In this document: one piece after another, positions 29,881-40,032 of the stretch
Layout: the number at the start of each line of letters is the position of its first letter
How positions within the stretch are numbered: the first letter of the stretch is position 1
NCBI GenBank assembly: GCA_963807735.1
Contig: CAWEDI010000019.1
Span: forward strand, 372,001-436,000
Length of the DNA: 64,000 nucleotides
Reading direction: 5' to 3'
Origin: Roseiarcus sp963807735
GTDB lineage: Bacteria; Pseudomonadota; Alphaproteobacteria; Rhizobiales; Beijerinckiaceae
Position numbers and translations under genes: made by a program
The notes under the pieces: generated by a model
What the model saw: only the letters and a program-made list of their open reading frames with translations
Told to the model about the DNA's origin: nothing
Databases searched by the model: none

Positions 29881-30445
29881 ACCGGTCGCGCGTCTTGCCG
29901 ACGCTCTGCGTGTCGCCGAGCTGGACCGCGCCGTCGCGCCGCTGACTTACGGCCGCAGTACGAAGCGTGCGGCGCCCTTGGGCTGAAGTCAAATGGCGTT
30001 GCACGTTGAGACCCTTGAAGACGGCGACTTGGGTTGAGAAGAATTCTGCGACAAGCGGGCGCTTTTTAAGCGCTGCAATTGCGCTCCCGTCGCCGGGTCG
30101 ACGGATGCGACCTGCGCCGATTTTTTTGTACCAGGACAGAAGCTTGACTTCCCGGATTCAATGCGCGAGCTTAAAACTTTGTGAGGGAACGGCAAGCTTT
30201 CGGGAGTGCGTCTCAGGAAGTTCTGTGCGCGATGAGTTATCGCAGGATTTGGACCGCGGGGACCGCAACCGGGCGAGACACACAAAATATCCGACACGGC
30301 CCGGCGTTTCTTCGAGGCGTAAAGCGCGCCGTCGCGCGACTCACGGCTCAAAAGGCCGTGACGCGAGATAGACCGCTTTTATGCGCTTGCTTCGCACACA
30401 GCGATGGCAAGCGCCTGTTAGCCGGACATTGCGGAGAGAATTTCT
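29881..30445. other. Region without an intact gene upstream of the repeat protein
   Basis: About 560 bp. On the minus strand a frame ending in the gspH remnant reads FFSTQVAVFKGLNVQRHL and may be part of a lost gene, but it is not recognisable. On the plus strand nothing convincing precedes the ATG at 30446, which has GGAGAG 8 nt upstream. The promoter of the repeat protein should lie here. Confidence 0.35.
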
Positions 30446-33400
30446 ATGACTGCGGACAAATGGAACGGCAATGGCGATTGGGATCTAAACCCAAGCGACT
30501 GGAGCTCGGGGATTCCGACTCCGACCACGCCTGCGGAAATCCAGTCCGGAACGGCCACAATCTCGAGCGGCGGCTTCGGCGAAGCCCAGTCGCTGACCAT
30601 CGACGGCGGCGCGGGAGTCAGTCTTTACGACGACGCATCGCTGAACATCACCGACTGGCTCGATAACGTCGGGGGATGGAGCGTAGGCGGCGGGGATACG
30701 GTCTCGATCGGGACGCGCCTGATAAACTCCGGCGCGATCGACATCGGCAACAACGGGATCACCGCTTCGACCACGGTCACCGCGGCAAGTCTTACGAATA
30801 CGAGCACCGGCAATATCACTCTCCAGGGAAACGCGAGCAGCGGAACCACCGACGAGGCGACGCTGGATATTACCGGCAGCAATTCCGCCACCGTCTCGGG
30901 AACGCTGAGCGTGCTAGGCGACGCGGATCTCGAGCTCGTGACCGGCATCACGAATGTCTCCTCCACCGGATATCTTCGGGTCGACGGCCAGCAGGCGCGC
31001 ATTTCCATAGGCGCGGGTTTGTCGAGCAACGCGTTGAGCGGCCTTACCTGGAACGCTGGCACCGTCGACTTCGACGGCAACAGCGGGAGCGGCTACGGCG
31101 GAACATCAATTGCAACGGCAGCCGCGTTCACCAACTTGGCCAGCGGACAGCTTTTGGTCGACGTCTCAAACGGCGACGGCGGCTCGCGCGTTTCGTTCGG
31201 CGGCGCATTCGTCAATGCTGGCGTGGCCGACATCGGCAACTCCGCATTGGGCAACAATGGATCGGGCGGTTCAACCCTTGTTATGGCGCATTCGCTCAAC
31301 AACATCGGCGCGTTGAATTTGCTGGGCAACGCCGCGAGCGCCACGACCCATAGGGCGATCCTAGACATCACCGGCGCCGCGGCGGCTACCTCGACCGGAC
31401 GCGTCCAGGTTGGGGGCGCCGCTGCGCTCGAGTTCGCAAGCGGCGGCATAACTTCGATCGGGTATAGCGCCTGGCTCGAGCTCGACGGCTCGGGAGCGAA
31501 GATCCTGACCAGCGCCGGCGCGTCCTCGGCGCTCTCGGGCCTCGCGGCCAACCACGGGACATTGCTCCTGCGAGGCGACAGCAATCTGGGCTCGGGCGGA
31601 GCGACGCTGACGACGACGACGTCGTTCACCAACTATGGCGTCGCCTATCTGGATGGGTACCTCAACGGCGACGGCGGCAGCACGGCGATTTTTGGCGGGA
31701 CGCTGATCAATTACGGCACACTCGATATTGGCAACGTGGGCTTGGGCGCGTCGACGAGGGTGACCGCGACGGCGTTGGTCGACAACGCCACGTTCAACCT
31801 TCAGGGCAATGCGGCGAGCGGGACGACCGACGGCGCCAGCCTCATTCTGTCGGGCAGCGCCGCGTTGACGGTGACCAACTACCTGCGGGTCGGCGGAGAC
31901 GCGTTGCTCGAATTCCACGCCGGGGGGATCACGACTGTCGTCAAGAGCGGCTGGCTCGAACTCGACGGTTCGGGAGCGCGGATCCTGACGAACGCGGGCT
32001 CCTCCTCGGCTTTGGCCAGTCTGGGGACAAACGACGGCGTCCTGCTCCTGCGCGGCAACACGAACGATGGCGCCGGCGGCGCGAGGCTCGCGACCACGAC
32101 CAGCTTGACGAACAACGGCACAATATATGTCGACGCGTATCAAGCTTACGATTCAGGCAGCGCCGCGACGATTGGCGGGGCGCTGATCAATAACGCGAAC
32201 TTCGGCGTCGGCAACGAGAACATGGGCGCGTCGTCCGCGGTCTTCGCGAGCACGCTTAGCAACAACGGCTCGCTCACGGTGCAAGGCAACGCGTCGAGCG
32301 GCACGACCGACAGGGCGAGCCTCATCTTGTCCGGCGCCGCGGCCTCGATCTCGACAGGCTACGTCCGCGTCAGCGGCGACGGGCTCCTCTACTATGGCAG
32401 CGGCGGCATCGCGACCGTCGGGGCCGGAGGCTGGCTCGAGCTGGACGGATCGGAGGCGCAGATCCTGACGAGCGGGGGCTCCGCTTTGGCCAAGCTGGCG
32501 ACGAACGAGGGGAACCTGGTCCTGCGCGGCAACACCGGCGAGGGCGCCGGCGGCGCGAGGCTCACGACAACGACCGGCTTGACGAACAACGGCACAATGT
32601 ACGTCGACGGGTACCAGGATTACGATTCAGGCAGCGTGGCGACGATTGGCGGGACGCTGATCAATAACGACAACCTCTTCATCGGCAACGGGAACATGGG
32701 CGCGTCGACCACGGTTTCGGCGACCGCGCTGAGCAACGACGGCTCGCTCACGGTGCAAGGCAATTCATCGAGCGGCGCGACGGCTCGGGCGAGCCTCATC
32801 CTTTCCGGCGCCGCGGCCGCGACCTCGACGGACTTTGTTCGCGTCGGCGGCGACGGCCTCATCCGCTATGGCAGTGGCGGCATCGCGACCGTCGGGGCCG
32901 GGGGCTGGCTCGAGCTCGACGGTTCGGAGGCGCAGATCCTGACGAGCGGGGGTTCCGCTCTGGCCAAGCTGGCGACGAACAACGGCACGTTGCTGTTGCG
33001 CGGCAACACAGGCCTTGGCGCCGGCGGCGCGAGGCTCGTGACCACGACCAGCTTGACGAACAACGGGACAATGTACGTCGACTCGTACCAGGCTTTCGAT
33101 TCGGGCAGCGCGGCGACGATCGGCGGGACGCTGATCAACAACGAAAACCTCTCGATCGGCAACGAGAACATGGGCGCGTCGTCCGCGGTCTTCGCAAGCA
33201 CGCTTAGCAACAACGGCTCGCTGACGGTGCAAGGCAACGCGTCGAGTGGCGCGACCGACTACGCCGCTCTCTTGCTCTCCGGCGCCGCGGCCTCGACGTC
33301 GACAGGCTACGTCCGCGCCGGCGGCGACGCCCTCATCCGCTATGGCAGCGGTGAAATCACGGCGATCGGGGCTGGAAGCTGGCTCGAACTCGACGGTTCG

Positions 33401-34264
33401 GAGGCGAAAATACTGACGAGCGCCGGCGCCTCCTCGGCTTTGGCTACGTTGGCGACGAACGAGGGGACCCTGGTCCTGCGCGGCAACACAGGCCTTGGCG
33501 CCGGCGGCGCGAAGCTCGCGACGACGTCCGGCATGACGAACTACGGCACGTTCGATATCGACTCGTACCAGAATTTCGACTCAGGCAGCGTGGTGGCGAT
33601 CGGTGGAGCGCTGGTCAACGAGGGGGCGTTCAACATCGGCAACGGCAACATGGGCGCCGCAACAACCGTCAGCGTCTCCTCGCTCAGCAACGACAACTCG
33701 ATCTCGCTTCTTGGTTCGAGCAGCTTCCTCGCCAAGCTGGTGGTCAACGGAGTCGCGAACACCGACGGCAGCCTGAGCATCGGCGCGGGGTCCGAACTCG
33801 ACGTGACCGGCGCGCACAGCTTCACCCAGGCGGGCGGATCGACGACGGTTGCGGGATCGCTCGTGGCGAGTGCGATCTACGCCAACGATGGCCTGCTCGA
33901 CTTCCAGGACGCGATCATCAGCGGCGGGGGCGTCGGTGCGCTCTACATCGGCGGTATGGGGAACCTCGAGCTTGGCGCCTCCGTCGACAGTTCGCACTCG
34001 GTCGACTTCCTCTCCGGGCTCGGCGGCACGCTTTCGCTTGGCGACGCCGTAGCCTTCAGCGGGAAGATTGCGGGATTTTCCGGCCACGACGCCATCGACC
34101 TGCTCGGGCAGGCGATCGCCGGACTGTCGTTCTCGGGCGGCGTTCTGGCCGTGTCCCTTTCGGGCGGAGGGACCGAGAATCTCGACTTGAGCGGCAGCTA
34201 CACCACGTCGAGCTTCACCTCCGCCTCCGACGGTCACGGCGGGACGAACATTCTGCACACGTAG
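30446..34264 (+). CDS. Giant repeat-containing surface protein (adhesin-like), likely exported without a Sec signal
   Basis: 1272 residues, poor in Cys and rich in Gly, Ser, Thr, Ala and Asn. The N-terminus (MTADKWNGNGDWDLNPSDWSS) has no Sec signal. Five near-identical units of 158-160 residues begin WLELDGS at codons starting 31472, 31952, 32432, 32906 and 33380. Each contains LLLRGNT, GAGGARL, LTNNGTMYVD, GSAATIGG, LINN and GNASSG. They look like beta-solenoid turns. The C-terminal 90 residues (FSGHDAIDLLG, SGGGTENLDLSGSY, FTSASDGHGGTNI) match a tail common on rhizobial repeat proteins that I take to be a type I secretion-like signal; that role is inferred. No transporter gene is adjacent. 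The protein is probably extracellular or surface-bound. Confidence 0.75.
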   Translation: MTADKWNGNGDWDLNPSDWSSGIPTPTTPAEIQSGTATISSGGFGEAQSLTIDGGAGVSLYDDASLNITDWLDNVGGWSVGGGDTVSIGTRLINSGAIDIGNNGITASTTVTAASLTNTSTGNITLQGNASSGTTDEATLDITGSNSATVSGTLSVLGDADLELVTGITNVSSTGYLRVDGQQARISIGAGLSSNALSGLTWNAGTVDFDGNSGSGYGGTSIATAAAFTNLASGQLLVDVSNGDGGSRVSFGGAFVNAGVADIGNSALGNNGSGGSTLVMAHSLNNIGALNLLGNAASATTHRAILDITGAAAATSTGRVQVGGAAALEFASGGITSIGYSAWLELDGSGAKILTSAGASSALSGLAANHGTLLLRGDSNLGSGGATLTTTTSFTNYGVAYLDGYLNGDGGSTAIFGGTLINYGTLDIGNVGLGASTRVTATALVDNATFNLQGNAASGTTDGASLILSGSAALTVTNYLRVGGDALLEFHAGGITTVVKSGWLELDGSGARILTNAGSSSALASLGTNDGVLLLRGNTNDGAGGARLATTTSLTNNGTIYVDAYQAYDSGSAATIGGALINNANFGVGNENMGASSAVFASTLSNNGSLTVQGNASSGTTDRASLILSGAAASISTGYVRVSGDGLLYYGSGGIATVGAGGWLELDGSEAQILTSGGSALAKLATNEGNLVLRGNTGEGAGGARLTTTTGLTNNGTMYVDGYQDYDSGSVATIGGTLINNDNLFIGNGNMGASTTVSATALSNDGSLTVQGNSSSGATARASLILSGAAAATSTDFVRVGGDGLIRYGSGGIATVGAGGWLELDGSEAQILTSGGSALAKLATNNGTLLLRGNTGLGAGGARLVTTTSLTNNGTMYVDSYQAFDSGSAATIGGTLINNENLSIGNENMGASSAVFASTLSNNGSLTVQGNASSGATDYAALLLSGAAASTSTGYVRAGGDALIRYGSGEITAIGAGSWLELDGSEAKILTSAGASSALATLATNEGTLVLRGNTGLGAGGAKLATTSGMTNYGTFDIDSYQNFDSGSVVAIGGALVNEGAFNIGNGNMGAATTVSVSSLSNDNSISLLGSSSFLAKLVVNGVANTDGSLSIGAGSELDVTGAHSFTQAGGSTTVAGSLVASAIYANDGLLDFQDAIISGGGVGALYIGGMGNLELGASVDSSHSVDFLSGLGGTLSLGDAVAFSGKIAGFSGHDAIDLLGQAIAGLSFSGGVLAVSLSGGGTENLDLSGSYTTSSFTSASDGHGGTNILHT
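31472..33720 (+). repeat. Five tandem coding repeats of about 480 bp
   Basis: Repeat units start at 31472, 31952, 32432, 32906 and 33380. The first two intervals are 480 bp and the last two 474 bp, the difference being two codons in the SAGASSALA segment. Middle units are most alike at the DNA level, which suggests recent unequal crossing-over or gene conversion. The last unit diverges after about 33690. Copy number may vary between strains and is a risk point for short-read assembly. Confidence 0.9.
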
Positions 34265-34544
34265 CGCGAAGCGCCGACGGCGAGGCCAGGGTCGGCGGCG
34301 CGCCGCCGATCACCTTGTGCACGGCGCAGGGGGCGACCGCCGACTCCGTCAGAACTCCAAACTCTGCCGCCGGGTAACGACGCCACGGCGCATCTTTCGT
34401 ACGCCACGACTGCCGCAAGCCGGGTCGACCGCTTCACTAGCACCGCGCCATTCGGCACAACATCGGGCCGCTGGCGCATTAATCGCGTCCCAATGCTGTG
34501 CCGGCGTACCAAGGCGATGGACCACAGCGGGCCAAGGGGCCCGC
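34265..34544. other. Intergenic region between convergent genes
   Basis: 280 bp between the 3' ends of the repeat protein and the RHS gene. No small gene that could be an RHS immunity protein is recognisable on either strand. Confidence 0.4.
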
Positions 34545-37500
34545 CTAAAACCCCGGCAGACCCCCCTGGTTAGGATCGCCGTATCCACTATTTGGGCCTA
34601 AACTAACGTTGCCGGGTATGGGCACGCCGTTCTGACCGACGCCGGGCCCAGGTGTGGTCGAGGGGCCGTCGAGGGGCGCCGACGACCCGCCGAACGGCGA
34701 CCCCCCCATGCCGAGCTGCGGCAAATTCATATTTGAAACGTCGATAGTGTGCGGGATAAGATCGCCAATGTCATTCGCGACATTCCACGTCGTTTGCACA
34801 ACGCTTTTGACGGGAATGTAATCGAGAGCATCCCAAATAAGCTTACAGATCTTCCCTCCCGTGTCGTTGTCCTTAAGCCCAAGCGGGTCAAGACGATTCA
34901 CCGGATCGTTTGAGGCATAGGTATAGAGATTGCTGCGATCCGTCGCCGACGGGAAGTAGAGCGCGACTTGCGGCAGCGAAGGTCTAGCGGCGACGGCGCC
35001 GCCGGGCGCCCCGAAGCCTTGGTCGGGACGTGAAGGCGGCCAGGTCGTGAGTGCGGGGTTCGCCGACACAGATTGCAGCGAGGATGCATCGTTGGCGCTT
35101 TCGCCCAACGGGTCGCGAGACAGCCAACGCGCCACGTTCGGATCGTAAGCGCGGTAGAGCGTCAGGTAGAGCCCGCTGTTGGCGTGATAAAACATGCCGG
35201 CGAAGCGGAAGTCGGGTAGCGGCGCCGCCGGGCTTGTCAGCGCGTTGCCGAACGGATCGAAATCGAGCGCCGTCACGGCGCCTGTCGCGCCGCTAGCGAC
35301 GGCGAAGTTGCGCGGCGAGCCGAGCTGGTCCGGCCCGTAGTAAATCCGTTGCCCGGACGCCTGCAGCGCCTCGCCCTCGTCGTAATAATAGCGCAGCGTC
35401 GCGCCCCCGGCGGGGAAATCCCGGCAGATGCGCGCGCCGCACCATTGATAGTTGGTTGTCGAACTCGTGCTCCCCGAGGTTTCGGTGATGGCGACGCGGC
35501 GGCTGAGTCCGTCATAGGCGAACCGCGTCGACGCGTGCGTGCTGGCGTAGACGATGGCGATCAACCGGTTTTCCGCGTCGTAGGCATAGTTCCGCTGGCC
35601 GTCCGACAGCAGATTGCCGTCGGCGTCGTAGGTGTAGCTCACGGAGCTGATGGCCTTCGAGCTGATCAGCTCATTGAGCTTGTTGTAAGTATAGCTTGTT
35701 GTCGCGGAGGCTTCCTTAAGGGCCGTCATATTGCCGTCGGCGTCGAGGGTTACGCTGTATGGCGCTCCGCTCGTATCATTCGCGCTCGTCAGGCGTTTGT
35801 CATTATCATAGCCGTAGGTCCACGTATTGGGACCGGTTTCGACCGTTTTCGTGATCTGGTCTTCAGGAGTCGTCGTAAAGTCGAACGTTCTCATGTTCGT
35901 GTTGGCGATCGCGGCCAGCCGTCGGTCGCCGGAATTGGGCAGGTAGGACCATGTGGTGCGGGCCGGATAGTCGGTCGCGGTCGTTTGGCTGCGCGCGGCG
36001 ACCTGCCCGGACTGGCCGAGATAGCTCAAGGCGAAATGGCCGAGAAGATCGGTGTGGCCGATCAGCCGGTTCAGCCCGTCATACGCAAACGCTTCGACAG
36101 CGCCTGTGATCGTCCGGCCGGTCGTGCGGCCCAGCGCGTCATAGCTATAGCTAATCGTTCCCCTCGGCCCGCTTTCGCTTAACATTTGCAATGCGCCCGG
36201 CACGCCGATCGGCCCATAGCGGTAGCTTGTCGCGCCGGTCGCGTCGTTCATCGAGGCGAGCCGCGGAAAATTCGGATCGTAGGCGAAGCTCACCCCCGCT
36301 GTCGGGTTGACGGCGTAGCTGTAGACCGTTTTGGCGAGGCGGTCGTCGACCGTGTAAGCATATTGCTTGATCTGGCCGAGCGCGTCGGTGATGGAGGCGA
36401 GTCGCCCGCTTTGGTCGTAGCCATAGGCGACCTTCGAGCCGTCGGCATATTGCTTGGCGGTTGGACGACCTTCGACGTCGATCGACCAACTCGTCACATT
36501 GCCCTTGGGATCGGTGAGCGTCTTGAGCTTTCCGTTCTCCCAATAGGAATAACGGGTGACCTCGGCCAGCGGATCGCTGACGGCGATGAGCCGACGGTCG
36601 GCGTCGTAGAAATATTTCGTCGTCCGCCCCTGCCGGTCGGTGGTCGAGGTGAGATCGAGATTGGTGTACGCATTCAGCTGCGTCGTGCCGTCGGGATAGG
36701 TGATTTGGGTGATGCGGTCGGCGGCGTCATAGGCGTAGGTCAGCGTATAGCCTTCGGAATCGGTCGCGGTCTTGACCCGGTCGAACGAATCGTAGGCATA
36801 GCTCGCCTGGGTCGCGCCGTTCGGATTGGTGATCCCTGTCAATCGCCCGAAAGCGTCGTAGGCGAATTTCCAGACGAGTCCGGTTGGCAAGGTCAGTTGC
36901 GTCAGCTCTCCGGCTGCGTTGTAGGCGTATTGCGTCGTCTGGCCCGCCGCGTCGGTGTAAGTGATCGGCCGGTGGTGGCTGTTATAGGTGTAGCTGGCGG
37001 TGGTCTGCGCGCCCGATCCGACGACCTGCTGCACCCGGGTCAGATCAATCAGGTTTGCGGCATAGGTTAGATTGCTCGTGCGGCCAACCGGGTCGACGGC
37101 CTGGGTCGGATTGCCAAAGGCGTTATAGGTTCTTTTCCATAGTTGCGACGCCCCGCCACTGACTGTGCGGCCGATTTCGCTCGGCTGGTCATAAGTCCCG
37201 TTGGAGTAAGTCTGTGGCTGCCCGGGATAGTTGTACCAGACGTAGGTTTCCAGCGGCTGCCTGACGGCCTCGATCTGGTACCATTCGATATTGATGTTTT
37301 GTGCATCGTGATAGAAATGCGTATCGCGGGCGTCGTTATAGTTGCAGCCGCCGCTCACCGTGCAGCCAGCCTGGGCGTACTCGTGCTTGTCCCAGTGGAA
37401 GCTGTCACGATAGTTCATGTACTGGTTAAACACGGACATGTTGGGCGCAGTCGGGTCGGAAAACGGCACCGGCGCCGGCTGCAGCGATTCTTCGCGCTCA

Positions 37501-39362
37501 TGCAGGCCGAGCGGATCAGTCACGTCCACGAAGCGTGTCGTGCCGGTGCCCCCGAAAGCGAACTTCGTTGTGCCGTAGGGCGTCGTCAGTGCGTTCACAA
37601 GTCCTGACGTATCGTAGGTTAACCTCGACGTAAGGCCAATAATGTCGGTAATGGACGTCAGCTGCCCGCTGCTATTGTAGGCCAGGGTGGCGCTGCGTCC
37701 GAACGGGTCGGTGATCTTGGTGATGAGCAAAGGCGATATCGAACTCCCATAGGTGAAAGTCGTATTACGCCCCGTCGCGTCCGTCAGCGAACTCAAGAGG
37801 ACTTTGCCGCCGGAAGTCGCGTAATTCAACTTGAGCGCGTTGCCCTGCGGATCGATGATCTTGGTGAGAAAGACATTGCGGGGAAAGCTCGTCGAGCCGT
37901 CCGATTGGCTGTAGACCTCGATGCTCCCGTCCTGCAAAAAACGGTCATAGACAACCGGGCTCGTCGACGCGAGTTTCAGCACGGAGGCGTCGCCCTCCTC
38001 GGGAGCGAAGGCGCCGGTCGCGCTGGTGTATCCCGAATAAAACCAGGCGTCGCCGTTGGCGAAATAGCGCATCACGCTCTGCCCGACCTGGGTCGGATCG
38101 TCCTGGATGAACCTCATCCAATTGGTCGTCCAATTCGGGCTGACGTTGAAATAATTGAACACCGCGGGCTGAACATCTTCGCGCTGACCGTAGCTGACGG
38201 TGACCTTCGCGGAGGGGCCGATCGCCGGGGCGTAGCCGACAGGTTGGTCCGAAAGCGTGACCGCAACCGACAGTTCAGCGATGCTGTAGCTGCACAATGG
38301 GCAATTCGAGTTCCCCGGCGGATAGCTGGTTGTCTCCCCTGCGCCGAAAATCTGGCCTGCCTCCTCGCCGTCGACCTGACGCCATCCCGCCTTTTGGATG
38401 TCGGCCGCCTGCGCAAGATAATATCCGCTTGCCTCCTCCTCAATCGCTCCCGCTGGCATCCACCGCGCTTCGGCGCCCAAAACCGGGTCCTTGACCCGGT
38501 ATCCACCCTTCTCGCGGCCTAGGATCGCGGCGTAATGGCCAAGCTTCCAGTGCACGATCGATGGGACAGGCACAGGCTGATTGGGCTCACGGAACACCGG
38601 CGCCAAGGAGACTTTCGCCTCGCTGGCGAGGCGGGCGAGCTCGGCCAGACTCACCCCTTTCGGGCTGGCGCGATAGGTGAGAACGAATTGGACCTGTTCG
38701 GGCGTCGTCGCTGGGTTCTCCATCATCAAGGACCTGAGCGCCGCGGGGCCGCACAAATAGAGATGCTTGGGGTCATTCTCCATGACCGACAGCGTCTCGC
38801 GCGCGATTTGCGCAAATTGCGCGCCAGGGTTGCTGAGCGGCCGGTCACCAATCTCGGCGAGCAGCGCCTTGACGCGGTCCTCGTGTCCGAGTTGCGCGTG
38901 CAACAGCGCCAATTCGCCGACCGCCCGGTCAACGAGCGGCTTCTGGTACGCGCCCGTGACGTCTTTGCTCTCGCGCCAGGCCCCTTCGAAAGCGTCGAGG
39001 GCGCGCGAGAAATAGCCGTAATGCTCGTATTCGAGGCCGAGATCGAGCAGCAGCGACATCCGCCAAGGAGAATGCGGGAAACGCTCGACAGTGCTCGTCA
39101 GCGCCGAGAAGTCGTCGGCCCTTTCGCGCCGATCGTAGCGAGCGAGCGCGTCCGCCAAGTCCTGATCTTCGGCGGGCGCGGTCCGCGCCGTCGCGATCAG
39201 CGGCTCGGGGAAACGCGCCTGCGTCGCGAAGGCGGCCGGCTCGATCGCCGCCGGCGGGGCTTCAGAGCCCGTCCCGGCGGCGGCGAGGCCGGTCGTGAAC
39301 AGCGTCGCTTGAGCGGCAAATAGGATTCCGGCAAAGGCTTTGGCACGGCTCAGCGCGAACAT
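34545..39362 (-). CDS. RHS/YD-repeat protein with N-terminal TPR-like and C39-like peptidase domains
   Basis: 1605 residues from the ATG at 39362, which follows GGGGG and gives a signal peptide (AKAFAGILFAAQATLFTTGLAAA). An in-frame start at 39479 would add 39 residues. Residues about 70-180 look like TPR helices. Residues 200-300 resemble a C39 bacteriocin-processing peptidase: Cys204 in YLCGPAALRSL, His276 in HWKLGHYAAIL and Asp292 in VKDPVLG. From about 400 to 1440 there are some 25 YD repeats (for example GRLTGITNPNGATQASYAYD). The RHS core closes with RFAGMFYHANSGLYLTLYRAYDPNVARWLSRDPLG. The C-terminal 105 residues after LDPLGL are Gly/Pro-rich with no toxin domain recognised. The protein is probably exported. 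Its function is unknown. Confidence 0.85.
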   Translation of the reverse strand: MFALSRAKAFAGILFAAQATLFTTGLAAAGTGSEAPPAAIEPAAFATQARFPEPLIATARTAPAEDQDLADALARYDRRERADDFSALTSTVERFPHSPWRMSLLLDLGLEYEHYGYFSRALDAFEGAWRESKDVTGAYQKPLVDRAVGELALLHAQLGHEDRVKALLAEIGDRPLSNPGAQFAQIARETLSVMENDPKHLYLCGPAALRSLMMENPATTPEQVQFVLTYRASPKGVSLAELARLASEAKVSLAPVFREPNQPVPVPSIVHWKLGHYAAILGREKGGYRVKDPVLGAEARWMPAGAIEEEASGYYLAQAADIQKAGWRQVDGEEAGQIFGAGETTSYPPGNSNCPLCSYSIAELSVAVTLSDQPVGYAPAIGPSAKVTVSYGQREDVQPAVFNYFNVSPNWTTNWMRFIQDDPTQVGQSVMRYFANGDAWFYSGYTSATGAFAPEEGDASVLKLASTSPVVYDRFLQDGSIEVYSQSDGSTSFPRNVFLTKIIDPQGNALKLNYATSGGKVLLSSLTDATGRNTTFTYGSSISPLLITKITDPFGRSATLAYNSSGQLTSITDIIGLTSRLTYDTSGLVNALTTPYGTTKFAFGGTGTTRFVDVTDPLGLHEREESLQPAPVPFSDPTAPNMSVFNQYMNYRDSFHWDKHEYAQAGCTVSGGCNYNDARDTHFYHDAQNINIEWYQIEAVRQPLETYVWYNYPGQPQTYSNGTYDQPSEIGRTVSGGASQLWKRTYNAFGNPTQAVDPVGRTSNLTYAANLIDLTRVQQVVGSGAQTTASYTYNSHHRPITYTDAAGQTTQYAYNAAGELTQLTLPTGLVWKFAYDAFGRLTGITNPNGATQASYAYDSFDRVKTATDSEGYTLTYAYDAADRITQITYPDGTTQLNAYTNLDLTSTTDRQGRTTKYFYDADRRLIAVSDPLAEVTRYSYWENGKLKTLTDPKGNVTSWSIDVEGRPTAKQYADGSKVAYGYDQSGRLASITDALGQIKQYAYTVDDRLAKTVYSYAVNPTAGVSFAYDPNFPRLASMNDATGATSYRYGPIGVPGALQMLSESGPRGTISYSYDALGRTTGRTITGAVEAFAYDGLNRLIGHTDLLGHFALSYLGQSGQVAARSQTTATDYPARTTWSYLPNSGDRRLAAIANTNMRTFDFTTTPEDQITKTVETGPNTWTYGYDNDKRLTSANDTSGAPYSVTLDADGNMTALKEASATTSYTYNKLNELISSKAISSVSYTYDADGNLLSDGQRNYAYDAENRLIAIVYASTHASTRFAYDGLSRRVAITETSGSTSSTTNYQWCGARICRDFPAGGATLRYYYDEGEALQASGQRIYYGPDQLGSPRNFAVASGATGAVTALDFDPFGNALTSPAAPLPDFRFAGMFYHANSGLYLTLYRAYDPNVARWLSRDPLGESANDASSLQSVSANPALTTWPPSRPDQGFGAPGGAVAARPSLPQVALYFPSATDRSNLYTYASNDPVNRLDPLGLKDNDTGGKICKLIWDALDYIPVKSVVQTTWNVANDIGDLIPHTIDVSNMNLPQLGMGGSPFGGSSAPLDGPSTTPGPGVGQNGVPIPGNVSLGPNSGYGDPNQGGLPGF

Positions 39363-39804
39363 GGCGCCCCCAAGTTCAATAATTTCCGCCCCGGCGGCCC
39401 CGAGAGCGCACTCCAACACAAGAAAGAATGCCAAACCTTGGCGCCACAGACAAGCAAAATCCGTCGCGTTGTCAGTCACTCACAGCGGAGGCGGCGGCGT
39501 GCCCCCGGCGCGACGCTTGCCACGCCTTCCTAGGATTTCGGCCCGTTTCATATTTGCAAATCAAGGGAAATCGAAGCGAACAGTTCGGCTCGCACGGTCT
39601 AGATAGACCTGCAGCGTTTATCTGAATCCGACTGTCGCTGGGTCAAAGGCCGTTAGTTGAGGGCTCAAATCGTCTCAATTCAAGTTTCCGGCCGACGCTC
39701 ATTGCGTAGGCGAGTAGCACATTTTGAACCCCGGCTGCCTTCTGCTTACCACACGGCTGGAAGTGGCGAGTATCGGCGCCTTTTCTCGGTAAATCGTTGC
39801 TTAT
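39363..39804. other. Intergenic region upstream of the RHS gene
   Basis: About 440 bp between the RHS start and the tRNA-Lys 3' end, both on the minus strand. No gene is visible. It includes the RHS promoter and a possible tRNA terminator, neither of which I can place. Confidence 0.35.
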
Positions 39805-39880
39805 TGGTGAGCGCGGTGGGAATCGAACCCACGACCCTCTGATTAAAAGTCAGATGCTCTACCTATTGAGCTACGCGCTC
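39805..39880 (-). tRNA. tRNA-Lys (UUU)
   Basis: On the minus strand a 73-nt cloverleaf begins GAGCGCG and ends CGCGCTC plus discriminator A, with CCA encoded. The acceptor stem is fully paired. The D arm has AGCTCAATAGGTAGAGC. The anticodon arm CTGAC-TTTTAAT-CAG gives anticodon TTT. The T arm has GGTTCGATTCC. Confidence 0.97.
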
Positions 39881-40032
39881 GGCCGAAAGCGGCTCACGCC
39901 TACAGCTTCGCCGGGCGAGGGTCAAGACGACGGCCGAGCGCGGCGCGGCGCGAACCGACGAAAACGCGCCGGCTGCTTGACCTCGCCACGGTTTTTTACT
40001 CTACCCGTAAAATCGTAACAGTGAGACCGCGC

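Noticed and set aside
31472..33720. Regular repeats that could suggest a CRISPR array
   Set aside because: The period is 474-480 bp, in frame and coding; there are no short repeats with unique spacers.
34265..34544. Possible immunity gene downstream of the RHS gene
   Set aside because: No frame has a ribosome site or protein-like composition.
35349..36182. 277-residue plus-strand frame opposite the RHS gene
   Set aside because: It is an antisense shadow of YD repeats, rich in Arg and Val with no motif.
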